Positions 7,906 through 16,777 of a stretch of DNA of 64,000 nucleotides are shown one piece after another (the stretch's first letter is position 1; the number at the start of each line of letters is the position of its first letter). Under the pieces are notes generated by a model. It saw only the letters and a program-made list of their open reading frames with translations. It was not told the DNA's origin and searched no databases. The DNA is from Stenotrophomonas rhizophila (GTDB lineage: Bacteria > Pseudomonadota > Gammaproteobacteria > Xanthomonadales > Xanthomonadaceae), in assembly GCF_020857975.1 (NCBI RefSeq), contig NZ_JACWUO010000003.1, positions 186,001 through 250,000 of the forward strand. Direction: 5' to 3'. Both the position numbers and the translations under genes were made by a program.

Positions 7906-10563
7906 TTAGAAGCGGTAGTCGAAGCCGACCGTGAAGTAGCGCCCGCGCAGGTCGTACTGGCTGAAATCGTACGGCGCGCGGATGCCCGGGAACGAGGCGT
8001 CGTAGGGCGGTTCCTCATCGGCCAGGTTCTGGATCTTGGCGTAGACGGTGAGCTTGTCGATGCCGCTATAGGCCAGGTACAGATCGAACTGGTTGTAGGC
8101 ATCGACACGATCCTGCACGGCGCTGGCCGCGGCGCTGGCCTTCTGGTCGTAGCCGCTGGTGTAGTACCAGGTCAGCGCGGTGCGGAAGTCGCCGTAGCTC
8201 CAGTCGAAGGTGGTGGTGGCCTTGTTGCTGGGCAGGGTGGCGCCCAGGTTGCTGCCGGCATAGTCCACCAGCTGGCCACCGACCACGGTCGGGCGGCTGT
8301 AGTTGCGCACGTGGGTGAAGGCGCTGCTGAGCGCGAAGTCGCCGGCGCGTTCGGTGGGGAAGCGCTGGCGCAGTTCCACGTCGAAGCCGGAGGTCTTCAG
8401 TTCGCTCAGGTTCTGGTAACGGTTGTATACCGCCAGCAGCTTGCCGCGTTCATCGCGCAGCACCGCACCGGGCACGTTGTCGTTGACCAGGGTCTGGGTG
8501 TTGTTGGTACCGACCAGGTTCTCCAGTTCGATGCGGTAGTAGTCCACGCTCAGGCTGGTGTTGGACCACGGCGAGAGCACGATGCCGGCATTGAAGCTCT
8601 TGGTACGTTCGGGCCTGAGGTCGTTGTTGCCGACGGTGAAGAAGGTCGGGTTCTGGCGCGAGCCGGGCACGTCCGGGTCGCGCGGGTCGATCACGCTGCC
8701 GTAGGCGATGCTGGTGCTGTTGGAGTTCTCCGACAGCGACGGCGCGCGGAAGCCCTTGGAGGCGGCCGCACGCACCAGCAGGATGTCCCACGGCTGCCAG
8801 CGCAGGCTCAGCTTGGGCGAGAACGCATCGCCGAAATCGCTGTAGTGGTCCGCGCGCGCGGCGGCCTGCAGTTCCAGGCGCTGCGCCAGCGGCACGTTGA
8901 CTTCGGCATAGGCGGCGGTGACCTTGCGCTCGCCATGCACTTCGGCGATGGCCGGGCGGATCTGCAGGCCGGCGTCGATCTGCCAGGGGTTGTTGGAATC
9001 GAGCTTCTCGCGGCGCCATTCGGCCCCGGCGGCGAAACCGATCTCGCCGGCCCAGGTGTGGCCGAGCGCGCCGGAGATCTTGGCATCCACACCCTGCAGG
9101 ACCGACTCGGCCGGGCGCAGCGTGCTGATGTTGATCGCGTTGAGCACCTCGGCCGGGGTGGCCGATGGGTTGAGCAGGTTGTAGCTGCCACTGGCCAGTG
9201 CACCAGCCAGTGCGTAGCGGTTGGCGAAGCCACCGGAGACGGTTTCGCGCTCGCTGCTGCGCGCGCCGAACGCGCCCACTTCCCAGTCCCAGTTCTGCAG
9301 GCTGCCGCGCAGCCCGACCAGGCCGCGGTAGGCCTGCGAACGGTTGGTCTTGATGGTCGGGCCGAGGTTGAAGAAGGTGTATTCGATCGGCACTACGCGG
9401 CCGTACGGGTTGTACGGGCTGCTGGCCGGCAGGCTGGAAGACACCGGTTCGGCCAGGCCGGTTGCGGCGTTGAGCGCGAAACGGCCGCTTTCCAGAGTGA
9501 AGAACGGGCTGCTGCCGAACCAGGCCACGCCCTTGATGTCGCTGTACAACGCCTCGGCGAAGGCTTCGACGTTGTCATTCACCCGGAAGGTGCCGTTGAC
9601 GTAGGCCTGGTAGCGTTTGGTCGATGGAATCAGGGTGGTGTACGGGGCCTGGTTGAAGCCGCAGGTATTGCCGGCCAGGCCGTCGATCGGCGCGCTGGCC
9701 ACCAGCTCGGTGCCCTGCGGGCACTGGCCGTTGGCATCGAGCATCGGCACCGAGGTGCCGTTGATCAGATAGCGCGCACCCTTGGCCGACCAGCCGTTCC
9801 AGCGCCCGCCGGGCTGGTCGCTGTAGATGCCGGACTTGGTCAGGTCGCGCTGGTCCTGGTCCAGCCGTTCGCGGTTGTAGCCCTCCAGGCTGACCAGGAT
9901 GTTGTAGCCGTCCGCATCCAGGTCGCCGATGCCGCCGATGAATTTCAGTTTCTGCTCGTCCAGCCCACCCTGGTCGGCGGTGCCCAGGCTGCCGCCGAGT
10001 TCGGCGCCCTGGAAATTCTGCCGGGTGATGATGTTGACCACGCCGGCCACGGCATCGGAGCCGTACACCGCCGAGGCGCCGTCCTTGAGCACTTCGATGC
10101 GCTCAACGGCGACCAGCGGCAGCGCGTTGAGGTTGACGAAGGTATCCGACAGGCCGCCGGCCGGGAAGCCGTAGTTGGCCAAGCGGCGGCCGTTGAGCAG
10201 CACCAGCGTGTTCTTCTGCGACAAGCCGCGCAGGCCGATGCCGGCCGAACCGGAGGCCCAGCCATTGTTGGTGGTTTCGTTGTTGGCATTGCCGGTGTTG
10301 GCCGAGATCGAACGCAGCAGGTCGGCGACGGTGGCCTTGCCGGTCTGCTCCAATTGCTGGCGGTCGATCACCTGTACCGGATTGGCGGCCTCGGTGTCGC
10401 TACGCTTGATGTTGGAACCGGTGACCCGCACCGCGGCGAGGGTCTTGCTGTCGCCGGCGGCATCGGCAGTGGGGGAGGCATCGCCGGCGGCGAGGGCGGT
10501 GGCGGGCAAAGGCGCCGCCAGCGCGGCAGCAAGTGCCGCTACAAGAAGGGTTGGCTTGGGCAT
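7906..10563 (-). CDS. TonB-dependent outer-membrane receptor
   Basis: 885 residues from ATG 10563, which gives the signal peptide [20 protein letters not shown]...ALAAGD. The TonB box/plug begins [26 protein letters not shown]. The plug contains [24 protein letters not shown] and [27 protein letters not shown], as in the large SusC-unrelated receptor group abundant in Xanthomonadaceae. The 22-strand barrel ends with the canonical aromatic C-terminus ([12 protein letters not shown]). The M14 peptidase gene follows directly, suggesting peptide or peptide-derived ligands. No siderophore genes are nearby. Two tandem 22-bp repeats upstream are candidate operators. Confidence 0.9.
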   Translation of the reverse strand: MPKPTLLVAALAAALAAPLPATALAAGDASPTADAAGDSKTLAAVRVTGSNIKRSDTEAANPVQVIDRQQLEQTGKATVADLLRSISANTGNANNETTNNGWASGSAGIGLRGLSQKNTLVLLNGRRLANYGFPAGGLSDTFVNLNALPLVAVERIEVLKDGASAVYGSDAVAGVVNIITRQNFQGAELGGSLGTADQGGLDEQKLKFIGGIGDLDADGYNILVSLEGYNRERLDQDQRDLTKSGIYSDQPGGRWNGWSAKGARYLINGTSVPMLDANGQCPQGTELVASAPIDGLAGNTCGFNQAPYTTLIPSTKRYQAYVNGTFRVNDNVEAFAEALYSDIKGVAWFGSSPFFTLESGRFALNAATGLAEPVSSSLPASSPYNPYGRVVPIEYTFFNLGPTIKTNRSQAYRGLVGLRGSLQNWDWEVGAFGARSSERETVSGGFANRYALAGALASGSYNLLNPSATPAEVLNAINISTLRPAESVLQGVDAKISGALGHTWAGEIGFAAGAEWRREKLDSNNPWQIDAGLQIRPAIAEVHGERKVTAAYAEVNVPLAQRLELQAAARADHYSDFGDAFSPKLSLRWQPWDILLVRAAASKGFRAPSLSENSNSTSIAYGSVIDPRDPDVPGSRQNPTFFTVGNNDLRPERTKSFNAGIVLSPWSNTSLSVDYYRIELENLVGTNNTQTLVNDNVPGAVLRDERGKLLAVYNRYQNLSELKTSGFDVELRQRFPTERAGDFALSSAFTHVRNYSRPTVVGGQLVDYAGSNLGATLPSNKATTTFDWSYGDFRTALTWYYTSGYDQKASAAASAVQDRVDAYNQFDLYLAYSGIDKLTVYAKIQNLADEEPPYDASFPGIRAPYDFSQYDLRGRYFTVGFDYRF

Positions 10564-10625
10564 GACTTCAGTGGGGTGGTGAACGACAAGTTCCGCAGTA
10601 GTCCATGCCGGGCCATGAACCGGCC

Positions 10626-10678
10626 AATAACATCTCTTCATACGGATATAAGAGAAAATAACATCTCTTCATCCGGAT
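10626..10678. promoter_or_regulatory. Tandem 22-bp direct repeats upstream of the TonB receptor
   Basis: AATAACATCTCTTCATACGG-AT (10626-10647) recurs as AATAACATCTCTTCATCCGG-AT (10657-10678) with one mismatch and a 31-bp spacing, about three helical turns. Each copy ends in a CATNCGGAT near-palindrome. The repeats lie between the divergent receptor and queD genes and have the form of a two-site operator. Which gene they control, and the regulator, are unknown. Confidence 0.6.
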
Positions 10679-10749
10679 GGATATGTTTTGGCGGGGATCA
10701 GAACGGCCATTGCCGTCACCGCCCGGCGCCGGCCCCGTACAATGGGCCC

Positions 10750-11103
10750 ATGGAAATCTTCAAAGTCTTTACCCTGGAGGCCGCCCACCGCCTCCCCAAC
10801 GTGCCGCCGGGCCACAAGTGCGCGCGCCTGCACGGGCATTCGTTCCGGGTGGAACTGAAAGTGGAAGGCGAGCCGGGCGAGCACAGCGGCTGGATCATGG
10901 ACTTCGGCGATGTCAAAGCCGCCTTCCAGCCGATCTACGAGCGCCTGGACCACCACTACCTCAACGACATCCCCGGCCTGGACAACCCCACCAGCGAGCG
11001 CCTGGCGATCTGGATCTGGAACGAGCTCAAGCCGTCCCTGCCCCAACTGAGCGAAGTCACCGTGCATGAAACCTGCACCTCCGGCTGCCGTTACCGCGGC
11101 TGA
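10750..11103 (+). CDS. queD: 6-carboxy-5,6,7,8-tetrahydropterin synthase QueD
   Basis: 117 residues, the standard length for bacterial QueD, which makes 6-carboxytetrahydropterin from 7,8-dihydroneopterin triphosphate for queuosine tRNA modification. The zinc ligands are His in AAHRL (about 13) and LHGHSF (about 28 and 30). The catalytic Cys is in KCARLHGH (about 24). LDHHYLND and the closing [12 protein letters not shown] match the 6-pyruvoyl-tetrahydropterin synthase fold. No other queuosine genes are in the window. The start is the ATG giving [15 protein letters not shown]; an overlapping upstream ATG is out of frame. Confidence 0.92.
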   Translation: MEIFKVFTLEAAHRLPNVPPGHKCARLHGHSFRVELKVEGEPGEHSGWIMDFGDVKAAFQPIYERLDHHYLNDIPGLDNPTSERLAIWIWNELKPSLPQLSEVTVHETCTSGCRYRG

Positions 11104-11127
11104 GGCCGCGCGCGGTAAAAAATTTTG

Positions 11128-11155
11128 TTGCAACGCACCACAATCGGCGTATGCT
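11128..11155 (+). promoter_or_regulatory. Candidate phasin promoter with TGC-rich motifs
   Basis: TTGCAA (11128-11133) and TATGCT (11150-11155) are separated by 16 bp. The region also carries the TGC-rich motifs GTTGCAACGCACC and ATGCTGCAATGCA, reminiscent of the TGC-containing sites bound by PhaR repressors in front of phasin genes. The regulatory link is inferred from that resemblance only. Confidence 0.35.
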
Positions 11156-11184
11156 GCAATGCATCAACGTTCTCGAGCCGTCCC

Positions 11185-11535
11185 ATGACGTCCGCGTTCA
11201 CCGATTCCTTCAGCGACTACACCCGCCAGCTGGCCGCCACGGCCACGCGCGCCAATCGGCTCGCGCTGGAAAATGCCGAAAGCATGTTCGGCGTGCAGTT
11301 GAAGAGCCTGGAGAAGAGCATCACCGCCACCAGCGGGTTCCTCGGTGACATCGTGCAGTCACAGGAACCTGCCACGCTGTTGCCCAAGGGCGCGCAGCTG
11401 GCCCGCGACAACCTCTCCCGTTGGGCCAGCGCCAGCCAGGAAGTGATGGGGCTGGGCCTGAAAGCCTCCCAGGCCTTCGGCGACCTGGCACGGCAGCCCC
11501 TGGCGGGCGCCGGCACCGGCGCCGGCAGACGCTGA
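11185..11535 (+). CDS. Phasin family protein
   Basis: 116 residues. A small helical protein (SFSDYTRQLAATATRANRLALENAESMFGVQLKSLEKSI and so on) with the amphipathic heptad-like pattern of the phasin_2 family, which coats polyhydroxyalkanoate granules or acts as a granule/stress-associated protein. There is no signal peptide. ATG 11185 gives MTSAFTDSFSDY, the normal phasin start. No PHA synthase gene is in the window. Two hairpins follow, including a strong terminator, so it is probably a single-gene transcript. Confidence 0.75.
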   Translation: MTSAFTDSFSDYTRQLAATATRANRLALENAESMFGVQLKSLEKSITATSGFLGDIVQSQEPATLLPKGAQLARDNLSRWASASQEVMGLGLKASQAFGDLARQPLAGAGTGAGRR

Positions 11536-11553
11536 GCCCTACCGACATCGAAT

Positions 11554-11621
11554 TTGCGTGGGTCCCTCCCCCCACGCAATCCCAGACCCGACAGAACCCT
11601 CCCTCTGTCGGGTCTTTTTTT
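11554..11621. terminator. Two hairpins, the second a rho-independent terminator
   Basis: TTGCGTGGG...CCCACGCAA (11554-11579) is followed by AGACCCGACAGA...TCTGTCGGGTCT (11584-11615) with a seven-T run. They end the phasin transcript and may also serve the convergent asparagine-synthetase-like gene. Confidence 0.9.
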
Positions 11622-11677
11622 GCCTGTCATGCAGGCGCGAGCCATGCCCGAACATCGTGGTGCCCGAACGCGGCCCT

Positions 11678-13603
11678 TCAGCCCGGTGGCGACGCCAGCT
11701 CGGCCTGGTAGCGCGCGTACCAAGCCTGGAACATCAGAATCGGCCATAGGTGGGTGTGCCATTTGCGCTGGCCGGCGCAGAAGTCCTGCCACATGCCGCG
11801 CACGATGGGCACCTGGAAACAGCCTTCGCGCTGCAACCGCACCGGATCCAGCAGTTCCTCGGCCCAGGGCCGCAACGGACCGGCCAGCCAGCTCGCCAGC
11901 GGTGGGCCGAAACCGCGCTTGGGGCGATCCACCAGCGCATCGGGCAGGTGCCGGCGCAGCACCGCCTTGAGCACGCGCTTGTGCATGCCACCGGCGTACT
12001 TCAACTCATCCGGCAGCGACCAGGCGAACCGGATCACCTCCAGGTCCAGCAGCGGGGCCCGGGTGTCCAGCCCGAACGCACGGCCGGCGCGGTCGACCTT
12101 GGCCAGCACCCCATCGCCCAGGTCCATCCGGAAGTCGAGGTAGCGCACCCGGTCGGCATCGCTGCCGGTGCGCAGCCATTGCGTCGGGTCGGTGAAGCAG
12201 GTCGCCGGTTCGCTACCGCCGCGTACCACCCGGGCCGGGTCGCGCCAGCGCGACACGCGCAGCAGGTAATGCCCTTCCACCTGCTGTGCCGTCGCCTCGG
12301 CGGCGACGGCGGCCAGCCCACCCAACCGCGCACGTTCGGGGTCGCGCGCCTGCCAGGCACCCAGCCGCCGGCGCAGCAGCGCGGGCACCTGCCGCGCCCA
12401 GCGCGCATTGCGCACCGCCCGCGCATAGCTGGCATGCCCATGGAACAGCTCGTCGCCGCCGTCGCCGGTCAGCACCACCGGCACGTGCCGGGCCACCAGG
12501 CTGCTGGCCAGCAGCGTCGGCAGCTGCGAGGCATCGGCGAACGGCTCGCACCATACTTCGGGCAGGCGTTGCACCTGCGCCAACGCCTCCTCGCCCTGCA
12601 TCACATGTTCGGTATGCCGGGTGCCGAGCTGGCGCGCTACCTGCGCCGCCCAATGGCGTTCGTCATGGCCGGGATCGGCGAACCCCAGGGTGAAGGTATC
12701 GATCGGCAACGCGCTCTGCGACTGCGCCAATGCCGCCACCACCGAAGAATCGGTACCGCCGGACAGGAACGTGGCAACGCGGCCGCGTTGTGGCCCGGCG
12801 CTGACGACGGCGCCGCGCAACAGCACATCCAGCTGCCCGGTCGCGGTAGCCAGGTCGCAGGCCGTTGCCTCCACCTCGGCCTTGGCCGTTTCGATCTCCG
12901 CGCGCGGGCACCAGTAGCGGCACACCGCATCTTCGGGGCGGTGCACCGCCGCACCGGCGGCCAGCGCGGCGGCATCGAGCTTCACCGCGTGGCCCGGCGC
13001 CAGCTTGAACACCCCCTGCAGGATGCTGTGCGGCGCCGGAATATAGCCGTAGCGCAACAACAGGGTCAGCGCATCGCGGTCGACCCCGGCATGGAAACGC
13101 GGGTGGCCGAACATCGCCTTGAGCTCGGAACCGAACAGGAACATGCCCGCGTTCCAGCCGTAGTACAACGGTCGCTGCCCGGCGCGGTCGCGTACCAGCC
13201 ACAGCTGCCCTTCCTGCGCATCCCACAGCACCAGTGCGAACGCACCCCGGCAGCGCGACAGGCTGCGCCGCAGCCCCCAGCGCACGACGGCCTGCAGGAC
13301 CAGCTGCGCATCGCAGGCCGGATGCTCCGGGTCCAGCCGCAACGCCCGGCGCAGGTCGCTGCGGTTGCACACGCTGCCATCGAGCACCAGCACGAAACGG
13401 CCGCAAGGCGATGCCAGCGGTTGGGCGTCGCTGGTACGCAGCGTGCCGCAGTGGGCCAGCGCCACGCCGCTGGCCGGGTCCAGCCAGTGATGCCGGCCGC
13501 CGCTGGCGCTGCGATGCAGGCGCTGGATCATGCTCTGGATGGCCTGGGCCTGCAGCGCCGGGGCGCACCCGCGGCGGTCGACCACGCCGCACAGGCCGCT
13601 CAT
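11678..13603 (-). CDS. Asparagine synthetase (glutamine-hydrolysing)-like amidotransferase
   Basis: 641 residues. An N-terminal class II glutaminase domain (about 1-215, with RDRAGQRPLYYG at about 138-149) is followed by a synthetase domain with the PP-loop SGGTDSS (281-287), LTGDGGDELFHG and DTRAPLLDLEVIRFAWSLPDELK. The ATG start is well supported (GGAGG site 6 nt upstream), yet the protein begins MSGLCGVVD. The nucleophilic Cys is therefore residue 5 instead of the usual Cys2 of MCGI-type enzymes. Either a short propeptide is removed or the glutaminase is altered. It may make asparagine or amidate another substrate. A 15-codon ORF overlaps its start (ATGA). An outer-membrane protein gene lies upstream on the same strand. 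Confidence 0.8.
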   Translation of the reverse strand: MSGLCGVVDRRGCAPALQAQAIQSMIQRLHRSASGGRHHWLDPASGVALAHCGTLRTSDAQPLASPCGRFVLVLDGSVCNRSDLRRALRLDPEHPACDAQLVLQAVVRWGLRRSLSRCRGAFALVLWDAQEGQLWLVRDRAGQRPLYYGWNAGMFLFGSELKAMFGHPRFHAGVDRDALTLLLRYGYIPAPHSILQGVFKLAPGHAVKLDAAALAAGAAVHRPEDAVCRYWCPRAEIETAKAEVEATACDLATATGQLDVLLRGAVVSAGPQRGRVATFLSGGTDSSVVAALAQSQSALPIDTFTLGFADPGHDERHWAAQVARQLGTRHTEHVMQGEEALAQVQRLPEVWCEPFADASQLPTLLASSLVARHVPVVLTGDGGDELFHGHASYARAVRNARWARQVPALLRRRLGAWQARDPERARLGGLAAVAAEATAQQVEGHYLLRVSRWRDPARVVRGGSEPATCFTDPTQWLRTGSDADRVRYLDFRMDLGDGVLAKVDRAGRAFGLDTRAPLLDLEVIRFAWSLPDELKYAGGMHKRVLKAVLRRHLPDALVDRPKRGFGPPLASWLAGPLRPWAEELLDPVRLQREGCFQVPIVRGMWQDFCAGQRKWHTHLWPILMFQAWYARYQAELASPPG

Positions 13604-13647
13604 GCCAACCTCCTGCCGCCGGCGCGTGGGGGGTATCGGTGCTTCAT
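13600..13647 (-). CDS. 15-residue leader ORF coupled to the asparagine-synthetase-like gene
   Basis: An ATG at 13647 preceded by GAAGGAG (7 nt spacing) opens MKHRYPPRAGGRRLA, whose TGA stop overlaps the next ATG as ATGA. The strong ribosome site and the overlap argue that it is translated and couples translation of the downstream gene. It is too short and too basic for a lasso-peptide precursor and shows no run of one regulatory amino acid, so an attenuator is not obvious. No homologue is known to me. Confidence 0.45.
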   Translation of the reverse strand: MKHRYPPRAGGRRLA

Positions 13648-13726
13648 TGACGTCTCCTTCGGTGACAGCGTCCGGCCGCCGTCTGCCACGGCTGCAAGGC
13701 AGCCACGGCGCAGCGGCTGCGGTCGA

Positions 13727-14338
13727 TCAGAACCGGTAGTTCAGACCGGCCGTCCACTGCGTGGTGGCCAGCGACTCGGCGCCGATGGCCTCGTTGAATG
13801 CCTTGCTGGATATGGCCAGCGTCGACCACTCCATGCGCATCGACAGGGCACGGTTGAGGTGGAAGTTCGCGCCCAGCGCCAGCATTGGCGAGGAGCTGGT
13901 GCCGCGTACCGTGCGCGGCCCGCTGCGCTCGGCCGCGGACTGGAAGTTGTAACGGGTCCTGCCCACGCCGGCCTTGCCAAACAACTCGAAGCGATCGCCG
14001 ATCGGCAGGTAACCCACTGCACCCACGCCCAGCGATTTGCCATCCACGCCACCGATGCCTTCGCGCCGCGCCTGCCCGGCCATATCGGCATAGGTGCTTT
14101 CCACCCCGAAATAGTTGTTGAAACGGTAGCCGGCACCCAGCTGGTAGCTGGTGTTGCTGCTGGTGTTGCCGCGCTTCTGCCCGGGCGGCGTTGCAGCGGC
14201 CTTGGTCCTCCACTCGGTGCTGGCCGCACCGACACCGGCAAACACATAGCTGCCTTCGCGATCATGGGCCATGGCCGGGGCACTGGCGGCGAACAGGGAC
14301 AGGCATGCGGCGATGACAGCGTTGCGTTGAATGGACAT
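13727..14338 (-). CDS. Outer-membrane beta-barrel protein (OmpA-like N-terminal barrel type)
   Basis: 203 residues from ATG 14338. The signal peptide (MSIQRNAVIAACLSLFAASAPAMAHD) is followed by an eight-strand-like barrel with alternating patterns (GSYVFAGVGAAS, SYQLGAGYRFNNYFGVESTYAD, FELFGKAGVGRTRYNFQ, PMLALGANFHLNRALSMRMEWS) and the C-terminal outer-membrane signature GLNYRF. There is no peptidoglycan-binding domain. It is probably the first gene of a unit with the small ORF and the asparagine-synthetase-like gene (gap of about 80 bp). It is divergent from the RstA-like regulator gene, with paired GTAAC half-sites between them. Confidence 0.8.
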   Translation of the reverse strand: MSIQRNAVIAACLSLFAASAPAMAHDREGSYVFAGVGAASTEWRTKAAATPPGQKRGNTSSNTSYQLGAGYRFNNYFGVESTYADMAGQARREGIGGVDGKSLGVGAVGYLPIGDRFELFGKAGVGRTRYNFQSAAERSGPRTVRGTSSSPMLALGANFHLNRALSMRMEWSTLAISSKAFNEAIGAESLATTQWTAGLNYRF

Positions 14339-14435
14339 GTTCCACTCCTTGGTTGGGGAGCCCCATGCTGGCAGCGCCACGCCTGCCACTCAGCAGCGAA
14401 ATCGTCGGCCGTGTGCAACCAAACCGCAGTGTTGG

Positions 14436-14450
14436 GTAACGGCGTGTAAC
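14436..14450. promoter_or_regulatory. Candidate RstA-type operator (GTAAC direct repeat)
   Basis: GTAAC at 14436-14440 and again at 14446-14450, one helical turn apart, is the layout bound by OmpR-family dimers. The element resembles the E. coli RstA box, which contains GTTACA/TGTAAC. It lies in the 346-bp divergent gap between the barrel-protein gene and the rstA-like gene. That gap otherwise shows no gene. Confidence 0.4.
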
Positions 14451-14684
14451 CACACGCCATATGCGACATCCCGCCAGGCCCGCGAACCGGCGCGCGCCGC
14501 CGTCACCAGACCGATTGCGACACGCCCGCGGTCTGGCCCGATCGGCTGCCGCGGTGCGTAGATGCCGCTGCATGCACCTCTGCGCGACAGCTGAACCGCA
14601 GGTTCGGTTTGGCGGTTGCCCGGCCGACGCCGGGCGCAGCAAGATCCGGCACGATGCGTCTCCCTGCCTGGAGGCGGCAGGAGC

Positions 14685-15380
14685 ATGCAAGTGATCGATA
14701 TCGTGGTAGTCGAAGACGACGAGCGCCTGGGCGCGCTGATAACCCAGTACCTGGTGCGTCACGGCTACCACGTGCTGCTTGAACCGGACGGAGCCCAGGC
14801 CGAGGCCACCGTGCTGGCGCAGGCGCCGGCCGCGGTGCTGCTCGACGCCACCCTGCCCGGCCGCGACGGCTTCGACATCTGCCGTACGCTGCGCCCCCGC
14901 TATGCCGGGGTGATCTGCATGCTGACCGCCCGCAACGACGATATCGACCAGGTACTGGGGCTGGAGCTGGGCGCCGACGACTACATCGGCAAGCCGATCG
15001 AGCCGCGCGTGCTGCTGGCCCGGCTGCGTGCGCACCTGCGCCGCCAGTCGCCGGCGCGGCGCGAACCCGATGCACTGTGCTTTGGCCGGTTGCGGATCAA
15101 CCGCAGCAGCCGCGAGGTACACCTGCATCAGGCACGGGTAGATCTGACCGATGCCGAGTTCGACCTGCTGGTGGTACTGGCCGAAGGGGTCGGGCGCATC
15201 TTCAGCCGCGAGGACCTGTTCCAGTCGCTGCGCGGGATCAGTTTCGATGGCACCGACCGCTCCATCGATGCGCGGGTATCTCGGCTGCGCCGCAAGCTGG
15301 GCGACGACCAGGAGCCGGCGCAAGGGATCAAGACCGTGCGCGGCCGCGGCTATCTGTTCAACCGGGGCGCCTGGGAATGA
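14685..15380 (+). CDS. rstA: RstA-like OmpR-family response regulator
   Basis: 231 residues. The receiver domain has the acidic pair E10/D11/D12, phospho-acceptor D54 (VLLDATLPGRDG) and a conserved Lys in DYIGKP. The winged-helix DNA-binding domain ends GRGYLFNRGAWE, which matches E. coli RstA down to the final AWE. SLRGISFDGTDRSIDARVSRLRRKL also matches RstA. The start (GTGATCGATATC after ATGCAA) follows a GGCAGGAG ribosome site. Its stop overlaps the kinase start (ATGA), so the two are translationally coupled. The target may include the divergent barrel-protein/asparagine-synthetase unit. Confidence 0.85.
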   Translation: MQVIDIVVVEDDERLGALITQYLVRHGYHVLLEPDGAQAEATVLAQAPAAVLLDATLPGRDGFDICRTLRPRYAGVICMLTARNDDIDQVLGLELGADDYIGKPIEPRVLLARLRAHLRRQSPARREPDALCFGRLRINRSSREVHLHQARVDLTDAEFDLLVVLAEGVGRIFSREDLFQSLRGISFDGTDRSIDARVSRLRRKLGDDQEPAQGIKTVRGRGYLFNRGAWE

Positions 15381-16777
15381 GCACGCCACCACCACCGGCC
15401 GCTGATGCTCCCATGCCACCGCAGCCCGGGCACTTCCGCGTGTTCCTCGGCTACTGCCTGCCCTTCGTGGTGGTCTACCTGCTGCTGTTGGTCGCCGGGC
15501 TGTGGCTGTGGTCCGGGGTGACGTTCTGGGAAGAAGCCGAGGACAGCGTGCATTGGCGCGCACAGACCCAGGGCACCCATGCCCTGCTGCAGGACCGCTA
15601 CGCAACGACTGAACCGGCGCAATGGCCTGCACTTACCACGCAACTGCAGAAGCGCTTCGCCTACCCGCTGCGGCTGCAGACACTGGCCGAGGCCACCGCC
15701 GATCTCAGCACCACCCAAGCCACGGCATTACGCGAAGGCAAACACGTGGTCTCGCGCAGCACCACCAGCTACGAGCGCCTGCACGGCAGCAGCCAGGTGG
15801 TGGTGTTGGGCGACTTCCTGGACTACCCCGAGCCGGAAGCGCCCTGGCAGGAGACCGCCGAAGAGGTAGTGCACCAGCTGATGCTGCTGCTCAACATCAT
15901 GCTGGCCATCGCCTTGCCGCTGTACTTCCTGGTCTACCGCGTCTGGGCCGATGTCTATGCACTGCGCGGCGTGGCCCGGACCCTGCGCGAAGGGCCTGCG
16001 CACGCCGGCATCCCGCCGGTGCGCACGCGCCTGGTCCGCCCGTTACAGGAAGCCCTGCGCACGCTGTCGGCACGCCTGCAGGTGCTGCTGGAAGGCCAGC
16101 GCATCCTGTCCGATGCGGTCGCCCATGAGATCCGCACCCCGCTGGCACGGATGCGTTTTGGTGTGGAGATGCTGCGCGATGCCGGCAGCGAGCACGAGCG
16201 CGAGCAGTTGCTGGACGGCATCCTCGGCGATGTGCTGCGGCTGGAGCAGTTGGCCGAGGCCGGCATCGACTACTCGCGGATCGGGCGCATGCAACGCATC
16301 GACGGCGAACGGATCGGCGTGCGTGCGCTGTTCCAGCAGCTGCGCCATGCGGCCTGCGTGCCGGCTGCGGTCACCGTCACCCTGCGCGGCACCGAGGTTG
16401 GCGTAGTGCATGCCAACCGCGCGGCGCTGCAGCTGGCGCTGCGCAACCTGCTGGGCAATGCGCTGCGCCATGCGCGCAGCCAGGTGCAGCTCAGTGCCGA
16501 GCGCAGCGGCCAGTGGCTGGTGCTGGCGGTGGACGACGACGGCCCCGGCGTGGATGCCGCGCTGCGCGAGCGAATTTTCCAGCCCTATGTGCAGCTGCAG
16601 CCGCATGACGATGGCTTCGGCCTGGGGCTGGCGATCGTGCAGGTGATCGCCGAGAAGCACGGCGGCCACGCCGACGTGGTCGACTCGGCGCTGGGCGGGG
16701 CGCGTTTCCGCATCCTGCTGCCGCCGGCAGCGTCGCCGGGATCGGTCAGCGCGGGGGCACCGCCGCCGGCAGGGTGA
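15377..16777 (+). CDS. rstB: RstB-like sensor histidine kinase
   Basis: 466 residues. TM1 lies at about 24-48 (FLGYCLPFVVVYLLLLVAGLW...). A periplasmic sensor of about 120 residues follows, then TM2 at about 172-192 (LMLLLNIMLAIALPLYFLVY), a HAMP-like linker, a HisKA box with phospho-His about H250 (AHEIRTPLARMRFG) and an HATPase domain with NLLGNALRHA (N box), DDDGPGVD (G1) and GFGLGLAIVQ (G2). It follows the response regulator in an ATGA overlap. Its 3' end overlaps the oppositely oriented kinase gene by 32 bp. Confidence 0.85.
   Translation: MSTPPPPAADAPMPPQPGHFRVFLGYCLPFVVVYLLLLVAGLWLWSGVTFWEEAEDSVHWRAQTQGTHALLQDRYATTEPAQWPALTTQLQKRFAYPLRLQTLAEATADLSTTQATALREGKHVVSRSTTSYERLHGSSQVVVLGDFLDYPEPEAPWQETAEEVVHQLMLLLNIMLAIALPLYFLVYRVWADVYALRGVARTLREGPAHAGIPPVRTRLVRPLQEALRTLSARLQVLLEGQRILSDAVAHEIRTPLARMRFGVEMLRDAGSEHEREQLLDGILGDVLRLEQLAEAGIDYSRIGRMQRIDGERIGVRALFQQLRHAACVPAAVTVTLRGTEVGVVHANRAALQLALRNLLGNALRHARSQVQLSAERSGQWLVLAVDDDGPGVDAALRERIFQPYVQLQPHDDGFGLGLAIVQVIAEKHGGHADVVDSALGGARFRILLPPAASPGSVSAGAPPPAG

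Noticed and set aside
5335..11103. A very long open frame on the plus strand across the peptidase/receptor region
   Set aside because: It is antisense to two well-supported genes and has no domain or ribosome site; long antisense frames are common in high-GC DNA.
11678..13647. Lasso-peptide cluster (precursor plus asparagine-synthetase-type cyclase)
   Set aside because: The 15-residue ORF is too short and there is no B-type protease gene, and the synthetase has the architecture of an asparagine synthetase.
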